Assembly: GCA_947579605.1 (NCBI GenBank)
Contig: OX388325.1
Span: 13,697,572 to 13,761,571 of the forward strand
DNA: 64,000 nt
Origin: Athripsodes cinereus
Taxonomy: Eukaryota; Arthropoda; Insecta; Trichoptera; Leptoceridae
Reading direction: 5' to 3'
In this document: positions 22,456 through 33,482 of the stretch, one piece after another
How positions within the stretch are numbered: position 1 is the first letter of the stretch
Layout of the letters: each line of letters starts with the position of its first letter
Position numbers and translations under genes: made by a program
Notes under the pieces: model-generated
Told to the model about the DNA's origin: nothing
What the model saw: the letters and a program-made list of their open reading frames with translations, nothing else
The model's database searches: none

Positions 22456-22874
22456 AGATGCAACAAAAATATCCTCCATAGTGCATGTGACAGGGTGCAA
22501 TGGACACTCTTGTCTTGTAGGAAGCCCCATCGTTCTCTTTTTTCACGGCAGTTCCCTACACCAGATCAGGGTTTTCCATGTCCTGTTATATATCCTCATA
22601 TAATAAGTCAGCAGCGGGATTCAAGACCTTGATCAACATACTATCCGTTTGTGGACCACCTTTGTTTTCACAATATTTTTGGTTTTATAAACACGTTATT
22701 TTCAATTAATTGTAGCTTGTTTTAAATATATATTTGGCAATATTTCTGAACAAAGAAAATCTGTTTGTGAGACAAACTAAAATAATATATTGTCTACTGT
22801 GTGAATAAATGTTAAGTGATTTTTTTTATTTTATCAGTGCTAATAGACAAAGAATGGTCAATTGTTTTGTGTAG

Positions 22875-22922
22875 TCAATTCTACTTTATGGTGTCGAGGC
22901 ATGGACTCTCAAGGTTAATAGA
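22875..22922 (+). pseudogene. Tiny reverse transcriptase C-terminal relic
   Basis: Translates as ILLYGVEAWTLKVN, the conserved LLYG.E.WTL block found downstream of the RT in RTE-type and similar LINEs. Only about 15 codons remain. Confidence 0.5.
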
Positions 22923-22989
22923 TACCATTAACCGCTCCCTCCAGTTCCCAACGTCACCTACAGGTGCCGCATTTTCAAAAAAATATTAA

Positions 22990-25900
22990 AAATATGTGGA
23001 TTTTTATTTTTATTTTGGTAATATATTTTGTATAAGTTTGTGGATTTTTATTTTTATTTTGGTAATATATTTTGTATTTTGTATATCAAAGTGGGTGAAG
23101 GGCACAAAGAGGAGAGCGGAATGTAGGGTGGGAGTTTTGAATGTGAGAGGAGGGATGGTGAGAAAGACGGACGAAATTTTAGAGATGATGAATGATAAGT
23201 ATTTGGATGTTTTATGTGTATGCGAAACGAAGAGGAAAGGATGTGGTATTAAAGAAAGTGATGGAAGGATCGAGTTGTGGTCTGGTGTCCCAGATACACA
23301 ACACGCGTGTCAAGGTGTGGGTGCTTTTTTATCGAAAAGAATGAGTGAATGTATGAAAGGGTATGAATGTGTAAACCCCAGGCTAATCTGGATCCGTTTC
23401 AAAGTGGGGATGACTAGGATCTTACTCATAGTTGGGTATGGTCCTGGAAACGATGCCATAGAGACGGAAAAGGAAGAGTTCTGGAATTGCGTGAGAAAGA
23501 TTGCAGAAGATAAAAAAGATAATGAAAGATTGATCTTGGCAGGTGATTTGAATGGATGGGTGGGTGTTAGAAGAAATGAACTTGAAAATGTTTTGGGAAT
23601 GAATGGAGACAGTAGAGTAAACGATAATGGTAAGAGAATAATTGAAATGTGTTTGGAGATGGATCTCTTTGTGGCGAATACCTTTTTCCCCCACAAGGAG
23701 ATCCACATGTATACCTGGGAGAGAGGGAATGAAAGATCGATGATTGACCTCGTGTGTGTGGACTCTAATCTCAGGAAGGCGACCACGGACACTAGAGTGT
23801 ATCGAGGCGCTGAGCTGAAGACGGACCATTTTCTTGTCGTCTCAAGAATAAATCTATTCTCCGGTTGGCGTTCAAGAACACAAAAGTCCACGCCATCTAT
23901 GAGATTGAGAGTCGAAAAACTGAAAGATGAGAGTGTAAAGAATGAATATGTAAAAACTGTGAATGAGAAGCTGAGTGCGAACGAAAAGAATGATCTAACG
24001 ATGAATGAAAGGTGGGATGTCTTAAAAAGTGTGCTTGTAGGGAGTGCAAAAGAAGCATGTGGTGAAGCTAAAGTAGGACGTAAAAAAGGTGATGCATGGT
24101 GGGATAATGATGTGAAAGAAGCTGTAGATAAGAAGAAGAATGCTTGGAAAGACTTACTGAGTGTGAAACAGTGTGACACATTTGAAAAAGAGCGAAAGAA
24201 AGAAGTATACAAGACATGCAAGAAGGAAGTGCGTGAAGTTGTGAAAATGAAGAAAAAAATGCTTGAAGATGAAGAATGTAAGAAATTGTCTACGTAACCG
24301 AGTGAAAATATGAAGATTTTTTGGAATGAAGTGAAACGAAAGAGGACGGGTACAAGTGTGAACAGTATGAAAGGGATAAAAGACAAGGATGGATGTGTGT
24401 TAGTGAATGATGAATGTGTGTTACGGAGATGGAAGGAGTATTTCGAAGATCTGTTTGAATGTGATGGTACAAATGAGAATGAGTATGACGACATTGAAAG
24501 CAGTGTGAATGAAAACGATATGATAGACATGAATGAGATTATGAATGCATTAAAAAAAGCGAAGTGCGGTAAAGCTGTAAGGTATGATTGTGTTGCCGTT
24601 GAGCTCATCTAGTCTGGTGGACCGGGGGCTCTCGCGTGATGCTTGGAGCTTTTCAACGATTGTTGGAGAGAAGGCGTCACACCAGAAGATTGGAGGAGGG
24701 CTATCATCTGCCCCCTGTACAAAGGGAAAGGCTCTAGACTTGAATGCGGGAGTTATCGGGCTATTAGCTTGCTGAGCTCAATAGGGAAATTGTATGGTAG
24801 AATTTTGATTGAGAGAGTACGAAAGATAACTGAGTGTAAGATATGGGATGCACAAGGAGCGTATTTGAATGGCAGAGGGTGCACCGATCAGATCTTCTCC
24901 CTGCGAATGATTATAGAGAAGTTTCTGGGTAAACACCAAAGGCTTTTTTGTGCGTTCGTGGACTTGGAGAAAGCATATGATCGAGTGGACCGGAAAGGTT
25001 GTGGCACGTGCTGTCGGAGTATGGGGTGAGCAGCCGGTTGATACGCGCAATCTCTTCACTTTACGTGGGAAGCTCCGCTTGCGTGAGGGTAAATAACACT
25101 CTCTCGGAGTGGTTTGTCCTCACCAAGGGAGTGAAGCAAGGTTGTGTCATGTCTCCGTGGCTGTTCAACCTATTCTTCGACTACTGTATGCGACCTGTGA
25201 AAGAGATGGATGTTGGTGTCGAGCTGAATGGGTTTCGGGTGAATGCATTGATGTACGCAGATGATTTGGTGTTAATGGCTGAGAGTGAAAGGGACTTACA
25301 AGAGATTGTTACGTGTGTGTATGATAGTTGCAATTTGAATGGTTTGAAAATTAATGTTATGAAGACGAAAGTTCTAGTGTTTGAAAGAGAGAATGAAAAA
25401 ACGATTTGCGAAATCAAAGTTGGTGACGAATGTTTGGAGCAAGTAAGTGAGTATGTATATTTGGGAAGTATGTTTGCGAGGGATGGAAGATGCGATAGGG
25501 ACATTGAAAGAAGGAAAGTGGCCGGTGCTAGAGTGAACGGTGCACTTCGACCCATTGTCAGCAATGTCAATGTGTCGAACATGGCTAAAATGCTGGTGCA
25601 CAATACCATTCTGGTACCATCACTTACGTATGCAAGCGAGACATGGACGTGGCTGAAGAAGGACGAAAGTGGAATAAATGCAGTGGAGATGCGATCGTTA
25701 AGAAGAATGGTTGGTAAAACGCTGCGTGATAGAGTGAAGAATGAGCGGATGCAAGAAGAGTGTTGTGGACAGAATGCGCGTGAATAAACTACGGTGGTTT
25801 GGACACGTTGAACGAATGAACGAAGTAAGAATGACAAAGAGGATATACTTGTCTGAAAGAAAAGGTGTGAGGAAGCGCGGACGTCCGAGAACCACGTGGC

Positions 25901-26097
25901 TTGATCACGTGGATCAAATTCTCAAGGACGGCCGCGTGTTGAGTAAGAGGAATCGACGTGCGTGTATGAGAAACTGTATGAATGTGGAGGAAGCGAAGGA
26001 AGTGTGTAAAGATAGATCTGTGTGGCGTTCCGTTCTCTCTGCCTACCCCACTTGGGATACGGCGTGAGGGTATAGTATAGTATAGTATAATATATTT
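22990..26097 (+). mobile_element. RTE-like non-LTR retrotransposon, degraded
   Basis: The 5' part has a ~50-bp tandem duplication (22995-23075). It is followed by the endonuclease-RT reading frame and a short 3' end with gatacggcgtgagggtatag and (TATAG)n. Compact structure, APE endonuclease, YADD RT and a short simple-repeat tail fit the RTE clade. Truncated relatives of its 3' end lie at 53995-54395, 56460-56930 and 60130-60730. Confidence 0.75.
23087..26067 (+). pseudogene. RTE-like endonuclease-reverse transcriptase
   Basis: The APE endonuclease reads GVLNVRGG, CETKRKG, AGDLNGWVG, then IDLVCVDS and KTDHFLV. The RT reads DWRRAIICPLYKGKG, YRAISLLSSIGKLY, FVDLEKAYDRVD, GVKQGCVMSPWLFN and catalytic YADD (about 25253-25264). 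The C-terminal part has SETWTW and LRWFGHVERM followed by GRPRTTW. Stops in the main frame are TAA 24295-24297, TAG 24610-24612 and TGA 24640-24642. The frame shifts near 25000 and returns near 25750. The long antisense frame over 23310-24608 is a by-product of purine-rich coding sequence. Confidence 0.85.
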
Positions 26098-26337
26098 TGT
26101 ACTTGGCGGGAATAGTGGTTTTATTGTTACGTTCCGAAATAAACATCAATAAAAAATGTCTAAATAGTTTTATTTGCGATTTTTTTTCCTGAAACAGATT
26201 TATAAAGGGTCAATTTAGTATTTAAACAAATTTGTAATCATAATTTCATTTAAATATTCGATTTATAGCTATTTAAAACCTCCAGGTGTTATTGGGCAAG
26301 ACAGATACATTATTGAACAGATTTAAGAACCATTTAT

Positions 26338-26640
26338 TTGCATTGTATTAATTCTTGCTTTTTGTTTATTTTATTAGTCCTTGTGCCCAAAAATGGTTCT
26401 TTTGGTAAGATGAAAATGAATTTTGAATACTTGAACAAAAAATTCTCAAATAACTTTGTTTCTGTTGCTTCAAACCACTTATCAATAGATGAATCAATGG
26501 TACCATTATTATGGGCTTCATGGGAGTAAGCAGCACACAAAGTAAAAACCTATTAGATTTGGTTTCAAGATATGGGCAGAGGTTACTCGTTTCGGATAAT
26601 ATGTCGTCAATTTTGAGCCTTATCCCTGTAAAATTTATAT
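26338..26640 (+). pseudogene. piggyBac-like transposase fragment
   Basis: Reads ...LSIDESMVPLLWASWE, then, in another frame, KPIRFGFKIWAEVT and YVVNFEPYPC. These match the order of the piggyBac transposase core (DESM, then K.IR.G.K.W, then G.V..FEPY). It includes the catalytic D of IDESM but is broken by frameshift and stops. Neither end of the element was identified. Confidence 0.7.
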
Positions 26641-26734
26641 AATATCAAACACATCTATGTGTAAAAAATCGTTTTCCTCAATGATAAATGTAATTTTGCT
26701 TAATAAAAATATGTTTTTTAAATATTTATTTAGG

Positions 26735-26792
26735 TATAGCTATTATGTACTACACCACATAAATTTATGTGGTGTAGTACATAATAGCTATA
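26735..26792. repeat. Perfect 58-bp palindrome
   Basis: Arms of 29 bp with no spacer, centred at 26763/26764 (aaa|ttt). Similarity continues imperfectly outside on both sides. The left arm begins tatagctattatgtactac. Confidence 0.95.
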
Positions 26793-26992
26793 AATAAATA
26801 TTTTCAAAATGTTTCGTGATAACTACATTGTTAGTGCTAATAAAATCAAACAAAAATATGTTTGGTTATGTTTTTTGTTTAATTTGGTAACTACAGTGCC
26901 CAATGTCACTCTCAGGTGCCACCTCCCTCATAAAAAAAATTACAAAAAAATTATCATTTTCGTCCATCGTCGATTACTTTGGACTTCATTTA

Positions 26993-27160
26993 TGTTGGGA
27001 TTATTTATTAATTGATATAAAAAGCCATTGATTTTAACATCATGTATTCAGAAGAAAAAACAAAATGGAAGTGACAACCATAGATTACAACAAAACCAAA
27101 AATATGTACCTAAATAGATACAATTGTACTGTTACTAGACATATCCAACCATATCTAACA
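26993..27160 (-). repeat. Copia 3' LTR
   Basis: 168 bp, TGTT...AACA ends. Nearly identical to the 5' LTR. Confidence 0.95.
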
Positions 27161-27170
27161 CTCCCCCATA
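27161..27170 (-). other. Copia polypurine tract
   Basis: On the minus strand, atgggggag directly abuts the 3' LTR. Confidence 0.75.
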
Positions 27171-27184
27171 ACATTACAATTGGA

Positions 27185-28895
27185 TTACACTTCTTCGAGT
27201 CCAAAATCTGATAAAAACTCTTTAATTTTAGTTCCATTTAAACCCTTGGTTAAACTATCTGCTGCCATATGGTCAGTTGATAAATATTCAATTTGTACAA
27301 CTCCCGTTTTCACAGCATGATTCACATAACGATTTTTAAGATCTATATGTTTAGATCGTTTATGAAAACCAGAATTTCTAGAAAGTTTTTCTGCACTCTG
27401 ACTATCACATAGCAATTTCACTGTTCCTTGAGGTCTCCACAACCAATGTAAAAGTCCTTTTAAATCCTTTGCTTCTCTGGCACCTTCCGTCAAAGCTATA
27501 TATTCTGCTTCTGCAGCAGATAATGCAGGAGATTTTTGCTTTCTGGATTCCCAAGAAACAGCTGCTTCGCTTAACACAAAGAAAAAAACCACTGTATGAT
27601 ATTCTATCATCTACGTCATTAGCCCAATCTGCATCCGTAAATCCAAATATATTTTTATTTGTTTTCCTGTAACATAAACATAACTTTGATGTCCCTTTCA
27701 GATAGGCTGATACTCTTTTCGCTGCTCGCCAATGCACTTCATTATAACATGAGTTATATTGACTTAAAACACTACATGCATGTGCAATGTCTGGTCTAGA
27801 TATAACAGCAAAATACATGAGTGAACCCACAAGACTCTGATAAGGATACTTATTCATCACGTCTTCCGATGTTTCACCCTCTGTGGGTCTCGAAAGTCTT
27901 TGATTCGGATCCAGAGGACTTGACATGGTCCTACAGTCTTCCATCTTATATCTCTTGAGTACTTCAAGAATATCCCCTTCTTGATCAATCCATAATTTCT
28001 TCTGAGCTCGATCACGTCTTATTCGCATTCCCAGAATGTGTTTTGCCTCTCCAAGATCCTTCATTTGAAATTTGTTTTCCAAACCATCTTTGATTCTCTT
28101 TGCCTCTACTTTATCATCAAATAATATTATTAAGTCATCAACATAAATTGCTAAAATTATTGTACAATTTTGTGTCCTTTTTGAATACACACATGGGTCC
28201 CTTAGAGATTTTTTTAGACCCAATTCCAATAAAACTGCATTGATTGTTTCATTCCAACATCTGGATGCCTGTTTTAATCCGTATATGGCCTTCTTTAGTA
28301 AACATACTTTTCCTTTATTTTTAGATTCTATGAATCCTTGCGGCTGTTCCATATATACAGTTTCTGTCAAATCTCCATGAAGAAAGGCTGTCTTCACATC
28401 AAGTTGTTCCAGTTCAAGGTCTAGTTCGGCTGCTAATGCCAAAATCATTCTAAAGGTTGACTTTCGTACAACGGGTGCGTAAGTTTCTTCAAAGTCCACA
28501 CCATATTGCTGCGTGAAACCTTTTGCAACTAGTCTTGCTTTAAATTTATCCCCTTCGAGGCCTTTCTTTCTCTTAAAAACCCATTTATTTTTAATCACCT
28601 TTTGATTCTGAGGCCTATCAACCAGAATCCAAGTATTGTTCTCTTGAAGTGATGTCAGCTCTTCTGTTATGGCCTTTTTCCACTCATTACCGTTGGGTAG
28701 TGACAAGGCTTCATTTAATGTTTTTGGATCTTCAATATTTTCACTGCTAAAAACATGTAAAGCACTGTATAGTTCCATATCAGATGACCATTTCTTTGGA
28801 ATATGACCTCTAGCTGAAATCCTTCTATCTGGTTCAATTTCTTCGTCACTCTCTTCCGTTTCATCCTCCATTATTTCTTCATCATTTTCTTCCAT
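27185..28895 (-). pseudogene. Copia RT and RNase H region
   Basis: From 28895 the frame encodes WVFKRKKG and FKARLVAKGFTQ near residue 120. LDVKTAFLHGDL follows near 165 and catalytic YVDD at 252-255. Near 27580, in a homopolymer-rich spot, the frame changes, and RNase H continues in the frame 27610-27185 (PALSAAEAEYIALTEGAREA, then KHIDL). The GAG-INT frame upstream is separated by a stop and a further frame change. Confidence 0.9.
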
Positions 28896-29046
28896 ATATT
28901 TTGAATGATCATCTTCTAACTCCTCGAGTTGATCATCTACATAAGTAAAGAATTTCGGACTGTGGATCTTTATCCACTTCGCTTATATTTGGAGGCGTGT
29001 CGAATAATGATTCCATAGGAATTTCTTCATAATGCACATCGTCCTT

Positions 29047-31215
29047 TCATGTTTCTGATTTTGTGTTCCTTCCCTTGACATTTTCGAAGAAGACAACGTC
29101 CGACTCATATATAGCACTTCTTCCATTCTCTGGATCTACCAATTTGTAGCCTTTTACACCATCTCCATATCCAACAAACACCCACGGCTTGCTCTTTGAA
29201 TCAAATTTCTTCCTTTTTTCATCTGGAATCCTTGCAAAAGCCTTGCATCCAAATACTCGAAAGTGAGATATATTTATCTTCCTTCCATTCCAAGCTTCTT
29301 CTGGAGTTTTATCTTTAACTGATCCGTGCGGAGATGCATTTTTTAAATACACTGCTGTCACTACTGCTTCAGCCCAAAAGGCCCTAGGCATTTCAGCGTC
29401 TTCGAGCATACATCTCGCCTTCTCTACAATAGTCCGATTAGCTCTCTCTGCAACTCCATTCTGATGTGGATGCCTCGGAACTGTCTTCTGGTGACGGATT
29501 CCATGTTTCTTGAAGAAATTCAACAATGATTCATTGACATACTCTCCCCCATTATCTGTTCTTAAATTCTTTATTTTGCATCCTGTTTGATTCTCAACAA
29601 ATGCCTTGAATTCAATAAACTTTTTAACAACTTCATCCTTTGTACGAATAATATACACAAAAGTTTTACGAGTTAAATCGTCTATAAAGGTCAAAAAATA
29701 CTTTCCACCTCCCCAACTCTCTGTGCTCATAGGTCCACATACGTCTGAATGAATGAGCTCAAGTTTTTCTGTCGCTCTCATTCCTTGTTTCTTGGGAATA
29801 ACTCTTGTTTGTTTCCCTTTAACACATTCTTCACATTGGTCATCTTCTCCTGGAGAAAATTTTATGCCATCAGCCATGCCTTGAGATAATAGTGTCATGG
29901 ACTTTCTGCATAGGTGCCCAAGACGCCTGTGCCAAAGTCTTTTCGGCAGGTGACTTTCTATAGAAGTCATGGTCATCTCTTTTGTACCATCATTTACTAT
30001 TGGTTCTTTTTCAACAGAATCAATACTCTCATTCAACTTATATATTCCAGCATTTCGAGAGCCTAGTAATAGTGACTCCCCTTTAATACTACATTCTTTT
30101 TCTGGATAAACCTTGCAATCCTTTTTGGTGAAGACGCAGATAAATCCTTTATCAGTCAATTTACTTACTGATAATAAATTAGCTGCCAATTTGGGCACAT
30201 ACAGAACATCTTTAATAGTTGCTTGTTCACCACGTAAGTCAACTTTTACATCGCCGATTCCTTGACTTACAATTTTTTGTTGACTTGCCACAATGATTTC
30301 TTGACTTTGAAACTTGTTTGACATGGGTTTTATCCAGTCACTTTTCATTGTCATATGAGCACTAGCTCCAGAGTCAATAATCCAATCTCTAGATTGAGTC
30401 TTCGATGTCGACATTGCTGCAAATAAAACTGTGGCTGAATTGGCCCTCTTATTGAAGTTCTCTTGTTTTTTATCTTGTTTATTACCTTTACACTGAAAGG
30501 ATTTGTGTCCGATTTTATTACATTTAAAACACTTAGGTTTCCATTGTTTTCCTTGAGAAGAAATAAGCGCGCTATAATTTGAAGCGCTCTTCTGAATTGG
30601 TTTTTGTGACGAGTGTTCAATTAATAAGGTTCTTATAGAATCACTCGTCACTTTCGTACCAGAACCTTCAATTCCCATAATCATTGGATTATATTCATCG
30701 GTCAATCCATTAAGCATGATGACTCCAATTAATTCATCATCTATTCCTCCCTTGATTGCTTCCAGTTTTTGTGCCAATGATAATATTTCATTCAAATAAC
30801 TTTCCATAGAGGTAAAATTTGTTAAATGAACTCTGAGAAGTTTGCGTAAGAGGCCTGATCTCCTCATCAAACCATCACCAGCATAGTCCTTTTCAAGCTG
30901 TTTCCACACTTCTCTGGCGGTTGAGCATTTTTGAATCGTTGGCCACAATTTTTCTTCTACCATTAATACAATTTTTCCTTTAGCTTTATTGTCAATTCTT
31001 TTGTCTGGTATTTCTTCACCATTCACTGCATCCCAAAGATCATCTGCCAACAAAAACATCTGCATTCCAAACTGCCATGTGGAATAATTTTCTTGTCCAG
31101 ATAATTTTCTAATTGTCGCTAGTGAATTTGAATTTGACATTGCGTTATTGAGAGATTGTGCTGTGTTATTGCTTGTATTTTCTTGACTTTCTTTCCCTTT
31201 AAAACTCATTATCAC
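29047..31215 (-). pseudogene. Copia Gag-protease-integrase
   Basis: 722 aa open from ATG 31215. Gag core (YSTWQFGMQMFLLADDLW), then a CCHC knuckle (CFKCNKIGHKSFQC) near 230 and the aspartic protease motif DSGASAHM near 280. Integrase follows with HHCC (HRRLGH, then CEECVKGK), D of IHSDVCGPM, D of RTDNGGEYV and E of NGVAERANRT. It ends at a TGA at 29047-29049, before the RT. Copia elements normally make one polyprotein, so this stop and the frame change near 28.9 kb disable Pol. Confidence 0.92.
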
Positions 31216-31413
31216 TATTAAAAGTCACAAAAGTTTATATTAATTCACAATGCAAGCAACAATACAAAGATTTGAATGATAAATCTTCACTTGTTTTTTT
31301 CGTTTCTTTTGATTAACCTCAAAGGTTAAAAGTCACAGTACAATTTATAAAATACACTATCTCTGCTTGTTTATTAAATAGTTAATAGCACTATTATATT
31401 CCTGAGAGCATTT

Positions 31414-31429
31414 CTGGGCCCATAACCAC
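31414..31429 (-). other. Copia primer-binding site (half tRNA-iMet)
   Basis: The plus strand CTGGGCCCATAACC next to the 5' LTR equals the anticodon stem-loop of initiator tRNA-Met. Priming from an internal tRNA-iMet fragment is known for Drosophila copia. Confidence 0.85.
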
Positions 31430-31594
31430 TGTTGGGATTATTTATTAATTGATATAAAAAGCCATTGATTTTAACATCATGTATTCAGAAGAAAAAACAA
31501 AATGGAAGTGACAACCATAGATTACAACAAAACCAAAAATATGTAAATAGACACAAATTGTACTGTTACTAGACATATCCAACCATATCTAACA
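31430..31594 (-). repeat. Copia 5' LTR
   Basis: 165 bp. The outer end is followed by the duplicated ATTTA. Confidence 0.95.
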
Positions 31595-31904
31595 ATTTAG
31601 ACCCCTATACAAAATTTCATAGGAATATCATGATTAGGTAAGGCATGGGAATTGGAGGGTTAAAAGCTATCAAAGTGTTAAGGAACAATGTGAAATGTAT
31701 GGGGCGCAGAATGAAGGGTACTTTTAAAATTCAAATATAATACTTATAAAGTGATGAAAAATTAATTTATTCCGGTAATAACATCAAAAATATATGCAAC
31801 TTAAGAAATTTTTTCGCAATGATATACGTATATTTTTTAAATGTAACATGAAAGTGAGGAACCATTGTTATTTTTACAATAAGCAACGATTTTGGATTTT
31901 GCCG

Positions 31905-32068
31905 ATAAACATGATTTTGTACTTCAATCAAGTGATAATAAGCAAAAAGTAGCGGGAGTTTGAATTTTATTATGACCAAAACTGAAAATAGAAATACACA
32001 GAGGCGCAGTACGATTCGCAGTAACAACAACAAGCTTTAACTAATTCTCAGCTGTTTCATGTTTACAC
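31905..32068. repeat. Dispersed repeat, uninterrupted copy
   Basis: Intact counterpart of 14600-14742 plus 17599-17700. It serves as the empty-site reference for the R1-like insertion. Confidence 0.7.
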
Positions 32069-32071
32069 GCC

Positions 32072-32110
32072 AAGTGCGGCCCACGGGCCGCATGCGGCCC
32101 AAACGCAAAT
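32072..32110. repeat. hAT-like terminus ('gcggcccacgggccgc')
   Basis: GC-rich end with gggccgcatgcggccc, similar to 52505-52575. It may pair with the terminus at 36556-36640, in which case the ribozyme array and the TIR transposon lie inside it, but no matching duplication was found. Confidence 0.4.
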
Positions 32111-32555
32111 TATGAAAATATTTAAATTTGCTTATTTCCACTAAAAAAATTAATGTTTGCAATATTTTTCATTTTTGCAACATACAATATCGATTTGCTT
32201 GTTCAACAAAAGCAAATTCTTCCATCACATTAATTTAACATAGGTATATATTAAATATATATATATATATATATATATTGACACATGCGCACAATGTCGA
32301 AACATAACATCCCTTCGAAAAATCCAAACTGCATATTCCGGTGACGGGCCAAGCCTCGTTCCGTATGCAAAGGCATGAGCCAAGTCTCTGCTCGACTGTA
32401 CGCAGTGAAATGGAGTAAAACCTTCACCTTCATACTGTCTCCTGCGTAAAATCAAATGATCTTTCATTCATGAGGTGCATGTTGTACATGCATTTCGGAT
32501 GAAAATTAGATCATACAGTCTTCATAATATGCGATGCTCCTCGCATACTGGATTT

Positions 32556-32625
32556 GATGTTGTGTCGGCCATTATGTAAGATGGTCCTGATGAGACACAT
32601 GCGCACAATGTCGAAACATAACATC
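32556..32625 (+). ncRNA. Hammerhead ribozyme, unit 2
   Basis: Stem III GATGTTGTG (32556-32564) pairs with CATAACATC (32617-32625), 9 bp with one G-U. Cleavage is predicted after the C of GTC (32566). Stem I is GGCCAT with ATGGTC around an 8-nt loop. The CTGATGA core is at 32587-32593. Stem II is GACA with TGTC around an 11-nt loop. GAAA is at 32613-32616. Stem III is open, so the topology is type III. All core nucleotides are present. Confidence 0.9.
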
Positions 32626-32869
32626 CCTTCGACAAATCCAAACTGCATATTCCGGTGACGGGCCAAGCCTCGTTCCGTATGCAAAGGCATGAGCCAAGTC
32701 TCTGCTCGACTGTACGCAGTGAAATGGAGTAAAACCTTCACCTTCATACTGTCTCCTGCGTAAAATCAAATGATCTTTCATTCATGAGGTGCATGTTGTA
32801 CATGCATTTCGGATGAAAATTAGATCATACAGTCTTCATAATATGCGATGCTCCTCGCATACTGGATTT

Positions 32870-32939
32870 GATGTTGTGTCGGCCATTATGTAAGATGGTC
32901 CTGATGAGACACATGCGCACAATGTCGAAACATAACATC
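32870..32939 (+). ncRNA. Hammerhead ribozyme, unit 3
   Basis: Same stems and core as unit 2, shifted by 314 bp. Predicted cleavage is after 32880. Confidence 0.9.
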
Positions 32940-33183
32940 CCTTCGAAAAATCCAAACTGCATATTCCGGTGACGGGCCAAGCCTCGTTCCGTATGCAAAG
33001 GCATGAGCCAAGTCTCTGCTCGACTGTACGCAGTGAAATGGAGTAAAACCTTCACCTTCATACTGTCTCCTGCGTAAAATCAAATGATCTTTCATTCATG
33101 AGGTGCATGTTGTACATGCATTTCGGATGAAAATTAGATCATACAGTCTTCATAATATGCGATGCTCCTCGCATACTGGATTT

Positions 33184-33253
33184 GATGTTGTGTCGGCCAT
33201 TATGTAAGATGGTCCTGATGAGACACATGCGCACAATGTCGAAACATAACATC
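33184..33253 (+). ncRNA. Hammerhead ribozyme, unit 4
   Basis: Identical core, shifted by a further 314 bp. Predicted cleavage is after 33194. The first unit of the array keeps only the half from GACACATG onward and is not complete. Confidence 0.9.
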
Positions 33254-33482
33254 CCTTCGACAAATCCAAACTGCATATTCCGGTGACGGGCCAAGCCTCG
33301 TTCCGTATGCAAAGGCATGAGCCAAGTCTCTGCTCGACTGTACGCAGTGAAATGGAGTAAAACCTTCACCTTCATACTGTCTCCTGCGTAAAATCAAATG
33401 ATCTTTCATTCATGAGGTGCATGTTGTACATGCATTTCGGATGAAAATTAGATCATACAGTCTTCATATATATATATATATA

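Larger units (their letters stand above)
26993..31594 (-). mobile_element. Copia-type LTR retrotransposon, structurally complete
   Basis: Two LTRs (26993-27160 and 31430-31594), a primer-binding site, a purine-rich tract, gag, protease, integrase, RT and RNase H are all in the Ty1/copia order (integrase before RT). The 5-bp target duplication ATTTA is exact (26988-26992 and 31595-31599). The LTRs differ by a few changes, including a 3-bp length difference, so the insertion is not brand new. Coding is broken, so it is non-autonomous. Confidence 0.95.
32279..33466 (+). repeat. 314-bp tandem repeat with hammerhead ribozymes (retrozyme-like)
   Basis: About 3.8 head-to-tail units, nearly identical, period 314 bp. 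Each full unit carries a complete hammerhead ribozyme on the plus strand (entries below), so transcripts would be cut into 314-nt monomers. Additional hairpins are TGCATGT/ACATGCA and ATGCGA/TCGCAT. Size and tandem layout fit animal small retrozymes. Units alternate between two variants. Both array ends abut (AT)n, and the left break falls inside a ribozyme. The repeated 69-78-aa frames on the minus strand are a consequence of the repeat, not genes. Confidence 0.9.

Noticed and set aside
23310..24608. 432-aa minus-strand reading frame
   Set aside because: Antisense of the RTE endonuclease region; low-complexity Ser/Phe composition arises from the purine-rich sense strand.
32225..33409. Repeated 69-80-aa minus-strand reading frames in the 314-bp array
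   Set aside because: They recur only because the DNA is tandemly repeated and cover the ribozyme strand in antisense; there is no domain, and the two overlapping frames per unit are mutually exclusive.
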